Below, piece by piece: positions 6,584 through 14,412 of a stretch of DNA of 22,126 nucleotides (position 1 is its first letter; the number at the start of each line of letters is the position of its first letter). Under the pieces are notes generated by a model. It saw nothing but the letters and a program-made list of their open reading frames with translations. It did no database searches and was not told the DNA's origin. Both the position numbers and the translations under genes were made by a program. Origin of the DNA: Gemmatimonadota bacterium (GTDB lineage: Bacteria; JAAXHH01); assembly GCA_026713285.1 (NCBI GenBank), contig JAPOOT010000496.1:1-22126 (forward strand), written 5' to 3'.

Positions 6584-8857
6584 ATGCAATCACGGGGCGA
6601 AGTCAACCGATCACTACGATCATTTATCGTCGTGGGAGGACTGTGGGGCGCCTGGGGCCAGATGGTCGGCACGAATACAGCCGTCTTCGCGGGTTTCGTG
6701 CTCTCCCTTGGAGCGGATGCCTCGGACATCGCCTTCTACTCCGCGATCGCCTCGATCCTCGCCCCGGTGCAGATCATCTCGTCCCTCTTCAGCAAGACCA
6801 TCGAGAATAAAAAAAACTGGGTCGTCTGGAACGGTGTGCTGGAAGCGCTGTTCCGGGGGCTCATGATCACCATCCCCTTCCTCTTTGTCGAATCGCTGCA
6901 CCAGCGGATGCTGCTCATCTTCCTGGTCGCCGGACTGACCGCGGGATACATCTACACGCCATTCTACTCGAGCTGGGTCGCCGGCACCGTCCCGGAGAAT
7001 ATCCGTGCCCGCTTCACGAGCCGGCAGACCATCGTCCAGAGTCTCGTTGGTGCGGCGGTAGGCGTAATGACGGGCCGCTTCGTGGACTGGTTTCCCGATG
7101 ATGAGAAGCTCCTGGCCTTCGTGGTGGTATTTGCCGTGGGGACCCTCTGCGGCGCCGCCGGGCCCCTGTTTCTCAAACGTACGCCCTACCCGTCCCGCGT
7201 CGACGAGTCCGAAGCCGGGAATCCACTGCGTCATCTGTTGCAGCCCTTTCGTAACCCGAACTTTCGCCGACTGGTCATGTTCTACTCATCCTGGCAGTTC
7301 GCCCTGGGACTCTCCGGACCGCTTTTCAGCGTTTTCATGCTCGACCGCCTGGGGTTTGGCTATACCGCCATCTCCCTGCTGAGCGCCCTGGGCACGTTAG
7401 CTACCATCGCGGGATACCGTGCCTGGAGCGTGATCATCGATCGTTTCGGAAGCAAGCCGGTCCTCCAGATCCTTATCATCCCCGGTGCGCTGAACGCCTT
7501 CCTCTGGGGACTGTGCCAGCCCGGTAACCACGCCATGGTCGCCATCGCCATGTTGCTCTCCGGGCTGATCATGGGCGGCATCAACCTGGGCGTCACGCCC
7601 CTCCAGTACGCGCTGCTCCCTAAAGAGAACCAGGACGAGCGAGTCGCATACATGGCTTCGTGGTCCACGACGATCAACCTGATCTACGCCGCCGGACCGC
7701 TACTTGGCGGCATCCTGGTGGCATCGCTCACGGGCGTCCGCTTCACCGTGGGCGGGTTCCTGATCCAGGACATCAATCTCCTGTTCTTCCTGAGCGGAAT
7801 AATGCGTTTCGTACCGCTGTTCCTGCTCCGCGCGGTGCGCGATGCCCGTTCCATTTCGTCCCAGCAACTCCTTTCGAACATGTTTCGCGGCAACCTGCTG
7901 AGTTACACCTTCAACTATATCGTATTCAACGTGGCCACGGCCGAGGACCGGCGGGCGCGGGCGGCCTACAGGCTGGGCCGTTCAAGGAACCCGATGGCGA
8001 CCGACCACCTTGTCCATGCCCTGTCCGACGCCAGCTCCAAGGTGCGCCGGCAGGCGGCGCGGGCCCTGGGCGAGACCGGATCGGAAACGGCGGTCGACAC
8101 CCTGATCAGGGAGTTGGAAAGTCCCTCCTCGGACATTCGGAGCGAAGCAGCCGAGGCGCTCGGCCGGCTGAAGCATGCAAAGGCGGTGGACCCGCTGGTG
8201 GAGGCCCTGGAAGACGAAGATCCCCGTGTGCGGATCAGCGCCATCTCCGGCCTCGGGCAGATAGAGGGCGACGACGTGCAGGAACTGCTGTTCTGGCACT
8301 TCTCGAACAACGTCGACCCACTGACCTTCCCCACGCTCGTCGAGGCCCTGAGTCATCGCGAAGACTACCGTATCATCAAACCGACCTTCGACCGGCTCGG
8401 TTCCTTTACTTCACCCGCGGTGCGCCTGCAGCTTCTCAACAACATCTGCCATACGCTTGGAGCGGGAGACCGGTTCTACAAACTGCTCTCCATGGAGGAG
8501 AACGAACGTTACGGCGCACTGGAAACCATGATCAAACGCACCGTCTCCCGGCTCACGGAGTCGAAAGCCGTTCCTGAAGATACGCGACTGGGCGTGGAAA
8601 GCCTGTTCGCGCTGTTTACCCAGGCCTACGAGCGCAATGACGTGGAAGCCATGATGGAACAGGCCCGCATGCTTGCGGCGCTCATTCGCGACAGCCACCC
8701 CGTAGTCGAACAAAGCCCGGTTGACACCCTGTCGGTGTACCTTATCATCATGACGATGAACCACTTCATCGACAGCGATGCCCACCACGACCTGCCCGGC
8801 GCGCAGGAGATCTTCCTGGCGGTGTGCATGCGGCGGATCGCCACGCTGGTGAACTGA
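6584..8857 (+). CDS. MFS-type transporter fused to C-terminal HEAT repeats
   Basis: A 757-residue protein. Residues 1 to about 425 are a hydrophobic, multi-helix permease domain of major facilitator type, with repeated Gly-rich helices (e.g. LFRGLMITIPFLFV, AGLTAGYIYTPFY, GLIMGGINLGV) and a charged mid-loop near residues 200-225. Residues about 450-570 hold at least four PBS-lyase-type HEAT repeats (SSKVRRQAARALGETG, SDIRSEAAEALGRL, DPRVRISAISGLGQI). About 190 further helical cytosolic residues carry no recognised motif. HEAT repeats usually mediate protein binding, so the tail may gate or scaffold the transporter. The substrate is unknown. GGAG lies nine bases before the ATG. The gene is preceded by a 20-bp repeat array and has no close downstream partner (44-nt gap to a leader ORF). 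Confidence 0.85.
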   Translation: MQSRGEVNRSLRSFIVVGGLWGAWGQMVGTNTAVFAGFVLSLGADASDIAFYSAIASILAPVQIISSLFSKTIENKKNWVVWNGVLEALFRGLMITIPFLFVESLHQRMLLIFLVAGLTAGYIYTPFYSSWVAGTVPENIRARFTSRQTIVQSLVGAAVGVMTGRFVDWFPDDEKLLAFVVVFAVGTLCGAAGPLFLKRTPYPSRVDESEAGNPLRHLLQPFRNPNFRRLVMFYSSWQFALGLSGPLFSVFMLDRLGFGYTAISLLSALGTLATIAGYRAWSVIIDRFGSKPVLQILIIPGALNAFLWGLCQPGNHAMVAIAMLLSGLIMGGINLGVTPLQYALLPKENQDERVAYMASWSTTINLIYAAGPLLGGILVASLTGVRFTVGGFLIQDINLLFFLSGIMRFVPLFLLRAVRDARSISSQQLLSNMFRGNLLSYTFNYIVFNVATAEDRRARAAYRLGRSRNPMATDHLVHALSDASSKVRRQAARALGETGSETAVDTLIRELESPSSDIRSEAAEALGRLKHAKAVDPLVEALEDEDPRVRISAISGLGQIEGDDVQELLFWHFSNNVDPLTFPTLVEALSHREDYRIIKPTFDRLGSFTSPAVRLQLLNNICHTLGAGDRFYKLLSMEENERYGALETMIKRTVSRLTESKAVPEDTRLGVESLFALFTQAYERNDVEAMMEQARMLAALIRDSHPVVEQSPVDTLSVYLIIMTMNHFIDSDAHHDLPGAQEIFLAVCMRRIATLVN

Positions 8858-8900
8858 CAGCGGGTATCTACAGAAGCGATTAACGAAGGGGATCGACGAA

Positions 8901-8954
8901 ATGGGTATAGGAATGGATGGATTCCGTGACCCGGATGCGGCGGTTAAACCATGA
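8901..8954 (+). CDS. Putative 17-residue leader ORF coupled to the Gfo/Idh gene
   Basis: This short frame encodes MGIGMDGFRDPDAAVKP. It begins with ATG about ten bases after a GAAGGGG ribosome-site-like stretch (8885-8891), and its TGA overlaps the next gene's start as ATGA. The Gfo/Idh start codon itself has no Shine-Dalgarno sequence, which would make translational coupling useful. It is too short for family comparison and could be chance. Confidence 0.35.
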   Translation: MGIGMDGFRDPDAAVKP

Positions 8955-10087
8955 ATAACCGGGATAACCATTTCCACCTGGGCATCGCCGGGGCCTGCGG
9001 ACGGGGCCGGAGTTTTCGCGCAGCCTGCGACGCCCTGCCACGGGTCCGCGTCCACGCCGTGTGCGATATCGACACCGGCGCCCTTTCCGCGACGGCCGAC
9101 CTGCTTGGCGCTTCGGAGCAGTACGCCGATTTCGACGAAATGCTGGAGAAGTCCGACCTCGACGGCGTGATCATCGCCACGCCCATGCCCCTTCACGCAC
9201 CGCAGGCCATCGCCGCGCTCAACCGGGGGCTTCACGTATTCAGCGAGGTACCCGCGGCGGTCTCGGTCGAGGAGTGCCGGGAGATCGTACGGGCGGCAAA
9301 GTCCTCCGGCGGCGTATACATGATGGGTGAAAACTACACCTACATCCGGGAGAACGTATTGATCAGGGAACTCGTCAAGGCGGGGCATTTCGGGACGCCC
9401 TACTACGCCGAGGGCGAATACCTCCACGAGCTCAAGGGATACGACGAGCACCGACTCGCGGCCCGGGGTCTCCCGCCCGGGCAGGTCTGGCGGCGCCACT
9501 GGCAGTCCGGTATCGACGGCATCACCTACGGGACCCACAGCCTGGGACCCATCCTGCAGTGGTTCGACGACCGCGTGGCGCACGTCACCTGCTACGGAAG
9601 CGGCCACCACTACGTCGACGCGGAGGGCAGACCCTACGCCCAGGACACCAGCGTCATGCTCTGCAAGATGGCGAAGGGCGGCCTGGCCAAGATCCGGATG
9701 GACCTCACCTCCGACCGTCCCCACGCGCTGACCAATTACCAGCTCCAGGGAACCGACGGTTGCTACGAATCGGCCCGCGGTCCGGGCCAGGATTTCAGGA
9801 TCTGGCTCCGGTCCCGATGCAGGGACGAAAATACATGGATGGACCTCCACGAACTGGAGGAGGAATTCCTGCCCGGGGAGATGAAGGCCGCGGCCGCGCA
9901 GGGCGCCGGACACGGCGGGAGCGACTACCACGAACTCGTGGAATTCATCGATGCCGCGGAAGGACACCGCACACCGTCCATCGGCCTGCACGAGGCCATG
10001 GACATGACCCTGCCCGGACTCGTCAGCCAGCAGTCCATCGCCGGGAACGGCCAATCCCTGCCCGTCCCGGATTCGCGGGCGTGGTAG
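8951..10087 (+). CDS. Gfo/Idh/MocA-family oxidoreductase
   Basis: A 378-residue protein of normal family length. The N-terminal Rossmann domain starts at HLGIAGACGRGRSF and continues through VCDIDTGALS and GVIIATPMPLHAPQA; the C-terminal half is the alpha/beta substrate and dimer domain. Members oxidise or reduce sugars, inositols and related polyols with NAD(P). The usual EKP motif reads E99-V100-P101, so the Lys that contacts cofactor and substrate in most members is replaced. The Gly-rich loop is also unusual (GACGRG). The catalytic region GIDGITYGTHSLGP holds a His positioned like the family's catalytic His. The start has no ribosome site but overlaps a leader ORF by ATGA. A 171-bp gap follows, so it may not share a transcript with the D-amino-acid genes. 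Confidence 0.9.
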   Translation: MNNRDNHFHLGIAGACGRGRSFRAACDALPRVRVHAVCDIDTGALSATADLLGASEQYADFDEMLEKSDLDGVIIATPMPLHAPQAIAALNRGLHVFSEVPAAVSVEECREIVRAAKSSGGVYMMGENYTYIRENVLIRELVKAGHFGTPYYAEGEYLHELKGYDEHRLAARGLPPGQVWRRHWQSGIDGITYGTHSLGPILQWFDDRVAHVTCYGSGHHYVDAEGRPYAQDTSVMLCKMAKGGLAKIRMDLTSDRPHALTNYQLQGTDGCYESARGPGQDFRIWLRSRCRDENTWMDLHELEEEFLPGEMKAAAAQGAGHGGSDYHELVEFIDAAEGHRTPSIGLHEAMDMTLPGLVSQQSIAGNGQSLPVPDSRAW

Positions 10088-10258
10088 GATTTAGAGACCT
10101 GTATGCGGATTCCAGATTTCCGCGAGGCACTCCACGCCTGGAGCGTCCGATCCAGACCTGATCCAAAGTTCAGATTAGCCTGTACGCGACCGTAACATCC
10201 GGCTATACTTTGGCTACACCTTAACCAGCTAACATCCCATCTAAGAGGAGCGTGCCCC

Positions 10259-11347
10259 ATGGCCCGCCCCGGCAGCCCGATCGAAGACATCGACACCCCG
10301 GCCCTGGTGATCGACCTGGACCTGATGGAAGGCAATATCGCCCGCATGGCGGCGTTCTTCGCCGACAAGGACGCCTGGCTGCGGCCCCACACGAAGACCC
10401 ACAAGACGCCGGTCCTGGCCCACAAGCAGATCGAGGCCGGCGCCCGGGGCGTCACCTGCGCCAAGTTGGGTGAGGCCGAGGTCATGGCCGCCGCGGGCAT
10501 TCGGGACATCCTCGTCGCCAACCAGGTCGTGGGACGGGTGAAGATCGACCGCCTGGTCGCCCTGGCGCGACATTCGGATATCATCGTGGCCTCGGACCAT
10601 GAAGAAAATGTCCGGGAGATTTCCGACGCGGCCGTGGCCGCCGGCACCCGGGTGAACATGATCATCGAGGTCGACGTGGGCATGGAGCGCTGCGGCGTGC
10701 CGCCCGGCGAACCCGCGTGGAAGCTCGCCCAGGCGATCGACAGTCATCCCGGCGTCATCTTCCGCGGTGTGATGGGCTACGAAGGCCACATCATCGGCAA
10801 CCCGAACGACGAGGAACGGTACGCCGGTTGCCGGGAATCCATGACCCTGTTGACCCAGACGGCCGACGATATCCGCGAACGGGGTCTGGCCGTAGACCTG
10901 GTCAGCGGAGGAGGCACGGGGACGTACAAGGTCACCGGGACATTCCCCGGGGTGAACGAGGTACAGGCGGGATCCTACATCCTAATGGACGGCACCTACC
11001 GGAAACGCATCCCCGAGTTCGATTGCGCCCTGACTATCTACGCCTCCATTGTCAGCCGGCCCGGCGACGAGCTCGCCATCGGCGATGCCGGCCTCAAGAC
11101 CATGACAAACGACATGGGACTGCAGACCGTCCAGGGGGTGGACGGCGCGTCCATCCTTCGCCAGTCCGAGGAACACGTCAAGATCGAACTTCCCGGGGCG
11201 TCCTGCGGCTTGCGGCCGGGCGACAAGATACACCTCATTCCGAGCCACTGCTGCACGACCATCAACCTCCACGACCGGTTCTACGGCGTGCGCAACGGAA
11301 TCGTCGAGTCCGTTTGGGACATCGCGGGCCGGGGGAAACTGCAATAA
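10259..11347 (+). CDS. D-threonine aldolase/D-serine dehydratase-family PLP enzyme (copy 1)
   Basis: A 362-residue fold-type III PLP protein. An alanine-racemase-like barrel opens with IDTPALVIDLDLMEGNI and has the Schiff-base Lys K46 in RPHTKTHK; EVDVGMERCGV and VSGGGTGTY form the phosphate and ring contacts. A C-terminal D-serine-dehydratase-like domain carries the metal site PSHCCTTINLHD (H330, C332). The family includes D-threonine aldolase, D-3-hydroxyaspartate aldolase and D-serine dehydratase. The His-x-Cys pair matches the zinc ligands reported for eukaryotic D-serine dehydratase; D-threonine aldolase has His-x-Asp. That favours a dehydratase-like site, but the substrate is not proven. 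A strong AGAGGAG (10244-10250) precedes the ATG. A second family member follows 160 bp downstream. Confidence 0.9.
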   Translation: MARPGSPIEDIDTPALVIDLDLMEGNIARMAAFFADKDAWLRPHTKTHKTPVLAHKQIEAGARGVTCAKLGEAEVMAAAGIRDILVANQVVGRVKIDRLVALARHSDIIVASDHEENVREISDAAVAAGTRVNMIIEVDVGMERCGVPPGEPAWKLAQAIDSHPGVIFRGVMGYEGHIIGNPNDEERYAGCRESMTLLTQTADDIRERGLAVDLVSGGGTGTYKVTGTFPGVNEVQAGSYILMDGTYRKRIPEFDCALTIYASIVSRPGDELAIGDAGLKTMTNDMGLQTVQGVDGASILRQSEEHVKIELPGASCGLRPGDKIHLIPSHCCTTINLHDRFYGVRNGIVESVWDIAGRGKLQ

Positions 11348-11507
11348 GCCGGCAAATCACATCTTAAAAGTACAACCGGATCCGCGACAAGCTGCAGCCG
11401 GCAGGCGACACGAATCGTAGCGGGACCCGAGCACCTCGCGACCCGCGCACTCTACGCCCGTGGCTCCGCGTCGCCGCGATCGGACATATCTCAAGCAAGG
11501 AGCACCC

Positions 11508-12608
11508 ATGGACCCCCGATATCTCGTAGCCAACGTCGATGAAATACCCAGCCCGTCCATGCTGGTCTACCGCGAGCGGCTCAGGGAGAACATAGATCGG
11601 ACCCTGGCGATCGCCGGTGGCCCCGAACGCCTTCGCCCCCACGTGAAGACGCACAAGATGCGATCCGTCATCGAGATGCAGCGCGAGGCCGGGATTTCCA
11701 AGTTCAAGTGCGCCACGGTATTCGAGGCGAAGATGCTGGCTGAAACGGGCGTGGAGGACGTCTTCGTCGCCTACCAGATGGTCGGGCCCAACATCGGACG
11801 GCTGGTCGATCTCGCCGGCCGTTTTCCCGGGACGACCTTCCGCGCCATGGTGGACGACCGCGGTGCGGCCGAGGCGCTGTCGGCGGCGGCGTCCGGTGCC
11901 GGCGTGACCATCGACGTCCTGTTGGATTTCGACGTAGGCCTGCACCGTACCGGGATCGAGCCGGGTCAGAAGGCGCTTGAACTCTACGCGCTGCTGGATC
12001 GCCTGCCCGGCCTCACTCCGGGCGGGATCCACGGCTACGACGGACATAACCACCAGGAAGACTTAGCGGAACGAAGACAGGCCTGCAACGCCGCGCTGGA
12101 CGCGGTGCGGTCGTTCCAGTCCCGGCTGGAATCCCGCGGACTGCCCGTTCCCCGGCGCGTCATGGGCGGTTCCATTTCCTTTCCGTGCTATGCGCCCGCC
12201 GAAGACGTGGAACCCTCGCCCGGTACCTCCGTATTCTGGGACTGGGGGTACGGCCAGCGCTTCCCCGACCTGCCCTTCGAAGCCGCGGCCCTGCTCCTCA
12301 GCCGCATCATCAGCATCCCCACCGCGACGCGGGTGACCCTCGACCTGGGCAACAAGGCCATCGCATCCGACCCCGCCGGACAACGCGGCATCGCCTGGAA
12401 CCTTCCCGGAGCCAGGCCCGGCCAGCACAACGAGGAACACTGGATCATGGACTGTCCGGACTCCTCGGACCTTGCGGTCGGCGACCCAATCTACGTATTC
12501 CCCACCCACGTGTGCCCCTGCGCCGCCCTGCACCGCCAGGTGTATGTGATCGACGGCGACGGCCGCTGCCGCGAGCAGTGGACGGTCGACGCACGCGACC
12601 GCGAATAG
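11508..12608 (+). CDS. D-threonine aldolase/D-serine dehydratase-family PLP enzyme (copy 2)
   Basis: A 366-residue paralogue of the preceding gene, strongly diverged outside the core motifs. The PLP Lys is K47 in RPHVKTHKM; the metal site is PTHVCPCAALHR (H334, C336), again His-x-Cys. GGIHGYDGHNH replaces the MGYEGHIIG of copy 1 near the active site, so substrates probably differ. The ATG at 11508 is chosen over an in-frame start at 11460 because AAGGAG (11497-11502) lies just upstream and the first 16 codons of the longer form look like leader sequence. No terminator separates it from copy 1, and the two could be co-transcribed. Its 3' end is partly duplicated downstream at 12676-12759. Confidence 0.9.
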   Translation: MDPRYLVANVDEIPSPSMLVYRERLRENIDRTLAIAGGPERLRPHVKTHKMRSVIEMQREAGISKFKCATVFEAKMLAETGVEDVFVAYQMVGPNIGRLVDLAGRFPGTTFRAMVDDRGAAEALSAAASGAGVTIDVLLDFDVGLHRTGIEPGQKALELYALLDRLPGLTPGGIHGYDGHNHQEDLAERRQACNAALDAVRSFQSRLESRGLPVPRRVMGGSISFPCYAPAEDVEPSPGTSVFWDWGYGQRFPDLPFEAAALLLSRIISIPTATRVTLDLGNKAIASDPAGQRGIAWNLPGARPGQHNEEHWIMDCPDSSDLAVGDPIYVFPTHVCPCAALHRQVYVIDGDGRCREQWTVDARDRE

Positions 12609-12675
12609 CACGCACTGCCACGCATTTCACATGCTACTACCGCCAATGCGCGCGCGCAATCGACACACGACGCGA

Positions 12676-12759
12676 ATTGACGAGGATGACGCTCGCTGCC
12701 GCGAACAGAGGACGGCGGACGGTGAACAGTGGACGGTCGACGTACGCGACCGCGAACAG
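12676..12759 (+). pseudogene. Degenerate duplicate of the 3' end of PLP-enzyme copy 2
   Basis: The last ~60 bases of the upstream gene (from about 12549) reappear here. The gene reads RCREQWTVDARDRE before its stop; this copy translates to RCREQ, an insertion of about seven residues that is itself a partial repeat (RTADGEQ), then WTVDVRDREQ with no stop. Shared DNA words include CGCTGCCGCGA and CAGTGGACGGTCGACG. It is either a local duplication or the remnant of a lost third paralogue. Confidence 0.7.
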
Positions 12760-12862
12760 TATCTGATTCCCCGACACTTCCGTCTCGTCGGCGACTACGT
12801 TTTTGCTGCTGTTTCCCCTCCGCGTTTGTGTGACGATCGTGTTACATTTTTAAACTTTGCTA

Positions 12863-12891
12863 TTGACGAAGTGACGTAAATACATTATCTT
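12863..12891 (+). promoter_or_regulatory. Predicted promoter of the enoyl-CoA hydratase gene
   Basis: TTGACG (12863-12868) and TATCTT (12886-12891) are separated by 17 nt in an AT-rich stretch. Transcription would start near 12898, giving a leader of about 88 nt to the ATG at 12986. Confidence 0.5.
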
Positions 12892-12897
12892 AAATCG

Positions 12898-12914
12898 TTC
12901 GTGCTTGACACGAA
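12898..12914. promoter_or_regulatory. 17-bp palindrome at the predicted transcription start
   Basis: Perfect arms TTCGTG and CACGAA flank CTTGA directly after the predicted -10 box. The position is typical of a repressor operator (for example TetR- or GntR-type regulators of fatty-acid genes), but no regulator gene lies beside it. Confidence 0.5.
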
Positions 12915-12985
12915 AACCGGACGGAGTTCAACAGAAACCCGTCCGGGAAAACCGGTTCTTCAAGGCACGTCGACAGGGCGCTTGC

Positions 12986-13765
12986 ATGACGTTTGAGCAG
13001 ATCCTCATCAACCGGGACGGCGGGGTGGTCACGATCACGATCAACCATCCTCCCTTGAACGTACTTAGCGCACAGGTCGGACGGGAACTCGGTGAAGCGC
13101 TCGACTGGATCGAATCCGATTCGGCCGCTTCCGTGGTGATACTCACGGGGAGTGGCGACCGGGCCTTCGCCGCCGGCGCCGACATCCGGGAACTTCAACG
13201 GCTGTCGGGTTCGGACGCCGAGGAAATGACGCATCGCTGGCATCGCCTCTTCCGGCGGATCGAAGGATCCAGGCTGCCGGTCATCGCCGCCGTAAACGGG
13301 GTGGCGCTTGGAGGCGGGTGCGAACTGGCCATGGCGTGCGACATGCGTTACGCCTCCGAAAAATCCCGGTTCGGCCAACCGGAGATCAACCTCGGCCTGA
13401 TTCCGGGTTGGGGTGGAACGCAGCGGCTGGCTCGGCTGATCGGCCGGGGACGGGCGCTGGAGTTGATGATGACGGGCGATATGTTCGATGCCGCGGAGGC
13501 CGAGCGACTCGGGCTCGTCAATCGTGTCACGGCACCGGAGGCATTGATGGAGACGGTCGGGGAACTGGCCGGTCGTATGGCCGCCAAGGGAAACATTGCC
13601 CTCGCATCCATCAAGACCTGTGTCAACGAAGGGCTCGACAAGACGCTGGACGAAGCGCTGGCGTTGGAAGCCCGTGAATTCGGAGCGGTGAGCTCCACAG
13701 CGGACAAGGCGGAAGGCATCGCGGCGTTTCTTGAGAAACGTCCCGCGGTATTCCGGGGTCGCTGA
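12986..13765 (+). CDS. Enoyl-CoA hydratase/isomerase (crotonase) family
   Basis: A 259-residue protein of standard crotonase length. It shows the oxyanion-hole segments AFAAGADIREL and GVALGGGCELA. Both catalytic glutamates of hydratases are present: E113 in GGGCELAMACD and E133 in FGQPEINLGLIPGWGGTQRL, 20 residues apart as Glu144 and Glu164 are in rat crotonase. This supports true trans-2-enoyl-CoA hydration (EC 4.2.1.17), as in beta-oxidation, rather than a decarboxylase or isomerase variant. The ATG at 12986 follows AGGG (12975-12978); a TTG at 12905 in the same frame would add a basic stretch and start inside the palindrome, so it is rejected. No other fatty-acid genes are adjacent. Confidence 0.92.
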   Translation: MTFEQILINRDGGVVTITINHPPLNVLSAQVGRELGEALDWIESDSAASVVILTGSGDRAFAAGADIRELQRLSGSDAEEMTHRWHRLFRRIEGSRLPVIAAVNGVALGGGCELAMACDMRYASEKSRFGQPEINLGLIPGWGGTQRLARLIGRGRALELMMTGDMFDAAEAERLGLVNRVTAPEALMETVGELAGRMAAKGNIALASIKTCVNEGLDKTLDEALALEAREFGAVSSTADKAEGIAAFLEKRPAVFRGR

Positions 13766-13842
13766 GTCGAGGCGTGCGTACTCAATAAGCGACCTGGATT
13801 TCATCAGAAACCACTGGCACGCGGCAGGAAGAGAGCGTTCGT

Positions 13843-14163
13843 ATGCAGCAGCTAGGAGCCATCGAAGGCGAATACATCCAGGTAACGGGCGAATTCGAGA
13901 AGAGAGAAGCCATCGAATTCTGCGTACAGGATCTGAACAGCAAGAACATGGAATTCGGGGTCTGCGAGCAGGACGGGAAGTACTTCGTGGCGCGGGTGAT
14001 AGTGCCGGACGAAGAGATCGATACCCATTCAAAGATCGTCACTGTGCGCAGCGACCGGGTGGATATACACGGCAATCCACGGGGCATCATCCGCAAGGGT
14101 GTCTACAACTTCGTGGAGTGGTACGCCGACGGTGAAGTCTCCGGACAGGCCGCCGCCGTCTAA
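13843..14163 (+). CDS. Small protein of unknown function
   Basis: A 106-residue, mostly acidic soluble protein that I do not recognise. It predicts as beta-rich: EGEYIQVTGEFEKREAIEF, then a KYFVARVIVPDEE strand pair, then TVRSDRVDIHGNPRGIIRK. There is no signal peptide, membrane segment or paired-cysteine motif (the two Cys are far apart). The start has a purine-rich AGGAAGAGAG upstream. It lies 77 bp after the enoyl-CoA hydratase gene in the same direction and may share its transcript. Codon composition matches its neighbours, and an overlapping frame (13731-14135) is weaker because it is Arg-rich in the manner of off-frame GC-rich DNA. Confidence 0.65.
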   Translation: MQQLGAIEGEYIQVTGEFEKREAIEFCVQDLNSKNMEFGVCEQDGKYFVARVIVPDEEIDTHSKIVTVRSDRVDIHGNPRGIIRKGVYNFVEWYADGEVSGQAAAV

Positions 14164-14412
14164 GATCAGGATCGCCATACCCGGAACTTTCGGATCTGCT
14201 TAGTCCGAACCCGTTCCGCACGAGTCTGATCCGGACTGTATCCGGACCGAATCGTTTTCAAGCCGATCCGTACCCGAATCGTATCCGTACAGGCAATACT
14301 ACTAAGCAATCCCAGGCTGTGCGCCTATTGCTCGTCGAAGCCATGGAAGCTGACCAGCCTTCCATGGTTTTTTTATACAACCTCTTTTCCATATGCCCGA
14401 AATACCGTAAGC
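14164..14412. repeat. Leader region with repeated ATCCGKAC words
   Basis: This 249-bp gap contains four copies of an 8-bp word: ATCCGGAC at 14229 and 14240, ATCCGTAC at 14266 and 14283. Two copies are followed by CCGAATCG (14247-14254, 14274-14281). The words can pair with one another in part (CCGGA is self-complementary at its core), so the RNA could form alternative hairpins. The strong terminator-like hairpin sits at its end. Confidence 0.5.
14341..14374 (+). terminator. Intrinsic terminator or attenuator before the ABC-F gene
   Basis: A perfect 9-bp stem (CCATGGAAG, 14341-14349, and CTTCCATGG, 14359-14367) with a 9-nt loop is followed directly by seven T residues (14368-14374). It lies 177 bp after the preceding stop and only 38 bp before the ABC-F start, leaving little room for a promoter in between. 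It may therefore act as a conditional attenuator of the ABC-F gene rather than a simple operon end. Confidence 0.8.

Larger units (their letters stand above)
12609..12985. other. Intergenic region: gene-tail duplicate, promoter and operator
   Basis: These 377 bp contain a degenerate copy of the previous gene's 3' end (12676-12759), a promoter-like pair at 12863-12891 and a palindrome at 12898-12914. The stretch between the duplicate and the promoter becomes AT-rich (12800-12900). An open frame at 12631-12879 exists but is explained by the duplicate plus chance extension. Confidence 0.6.

Noticed and set aside
8411..10054. Long open frame on the minus strand opposite the MFS-HEAT tail and the Gfo/Idh gene
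   Set aside because: It is antisense to two well-supported genes, has no recognisable domain, and its composition is what GC-rich complementary strands give.
12905..12985. TTG-initiated N-terminal extension of the enoyl-CoA hydratase
   Set aside because: It would start inside the operator palindrome and add a basic stretch absent from crotonases; the ATG at 12986 aligns with the family start.
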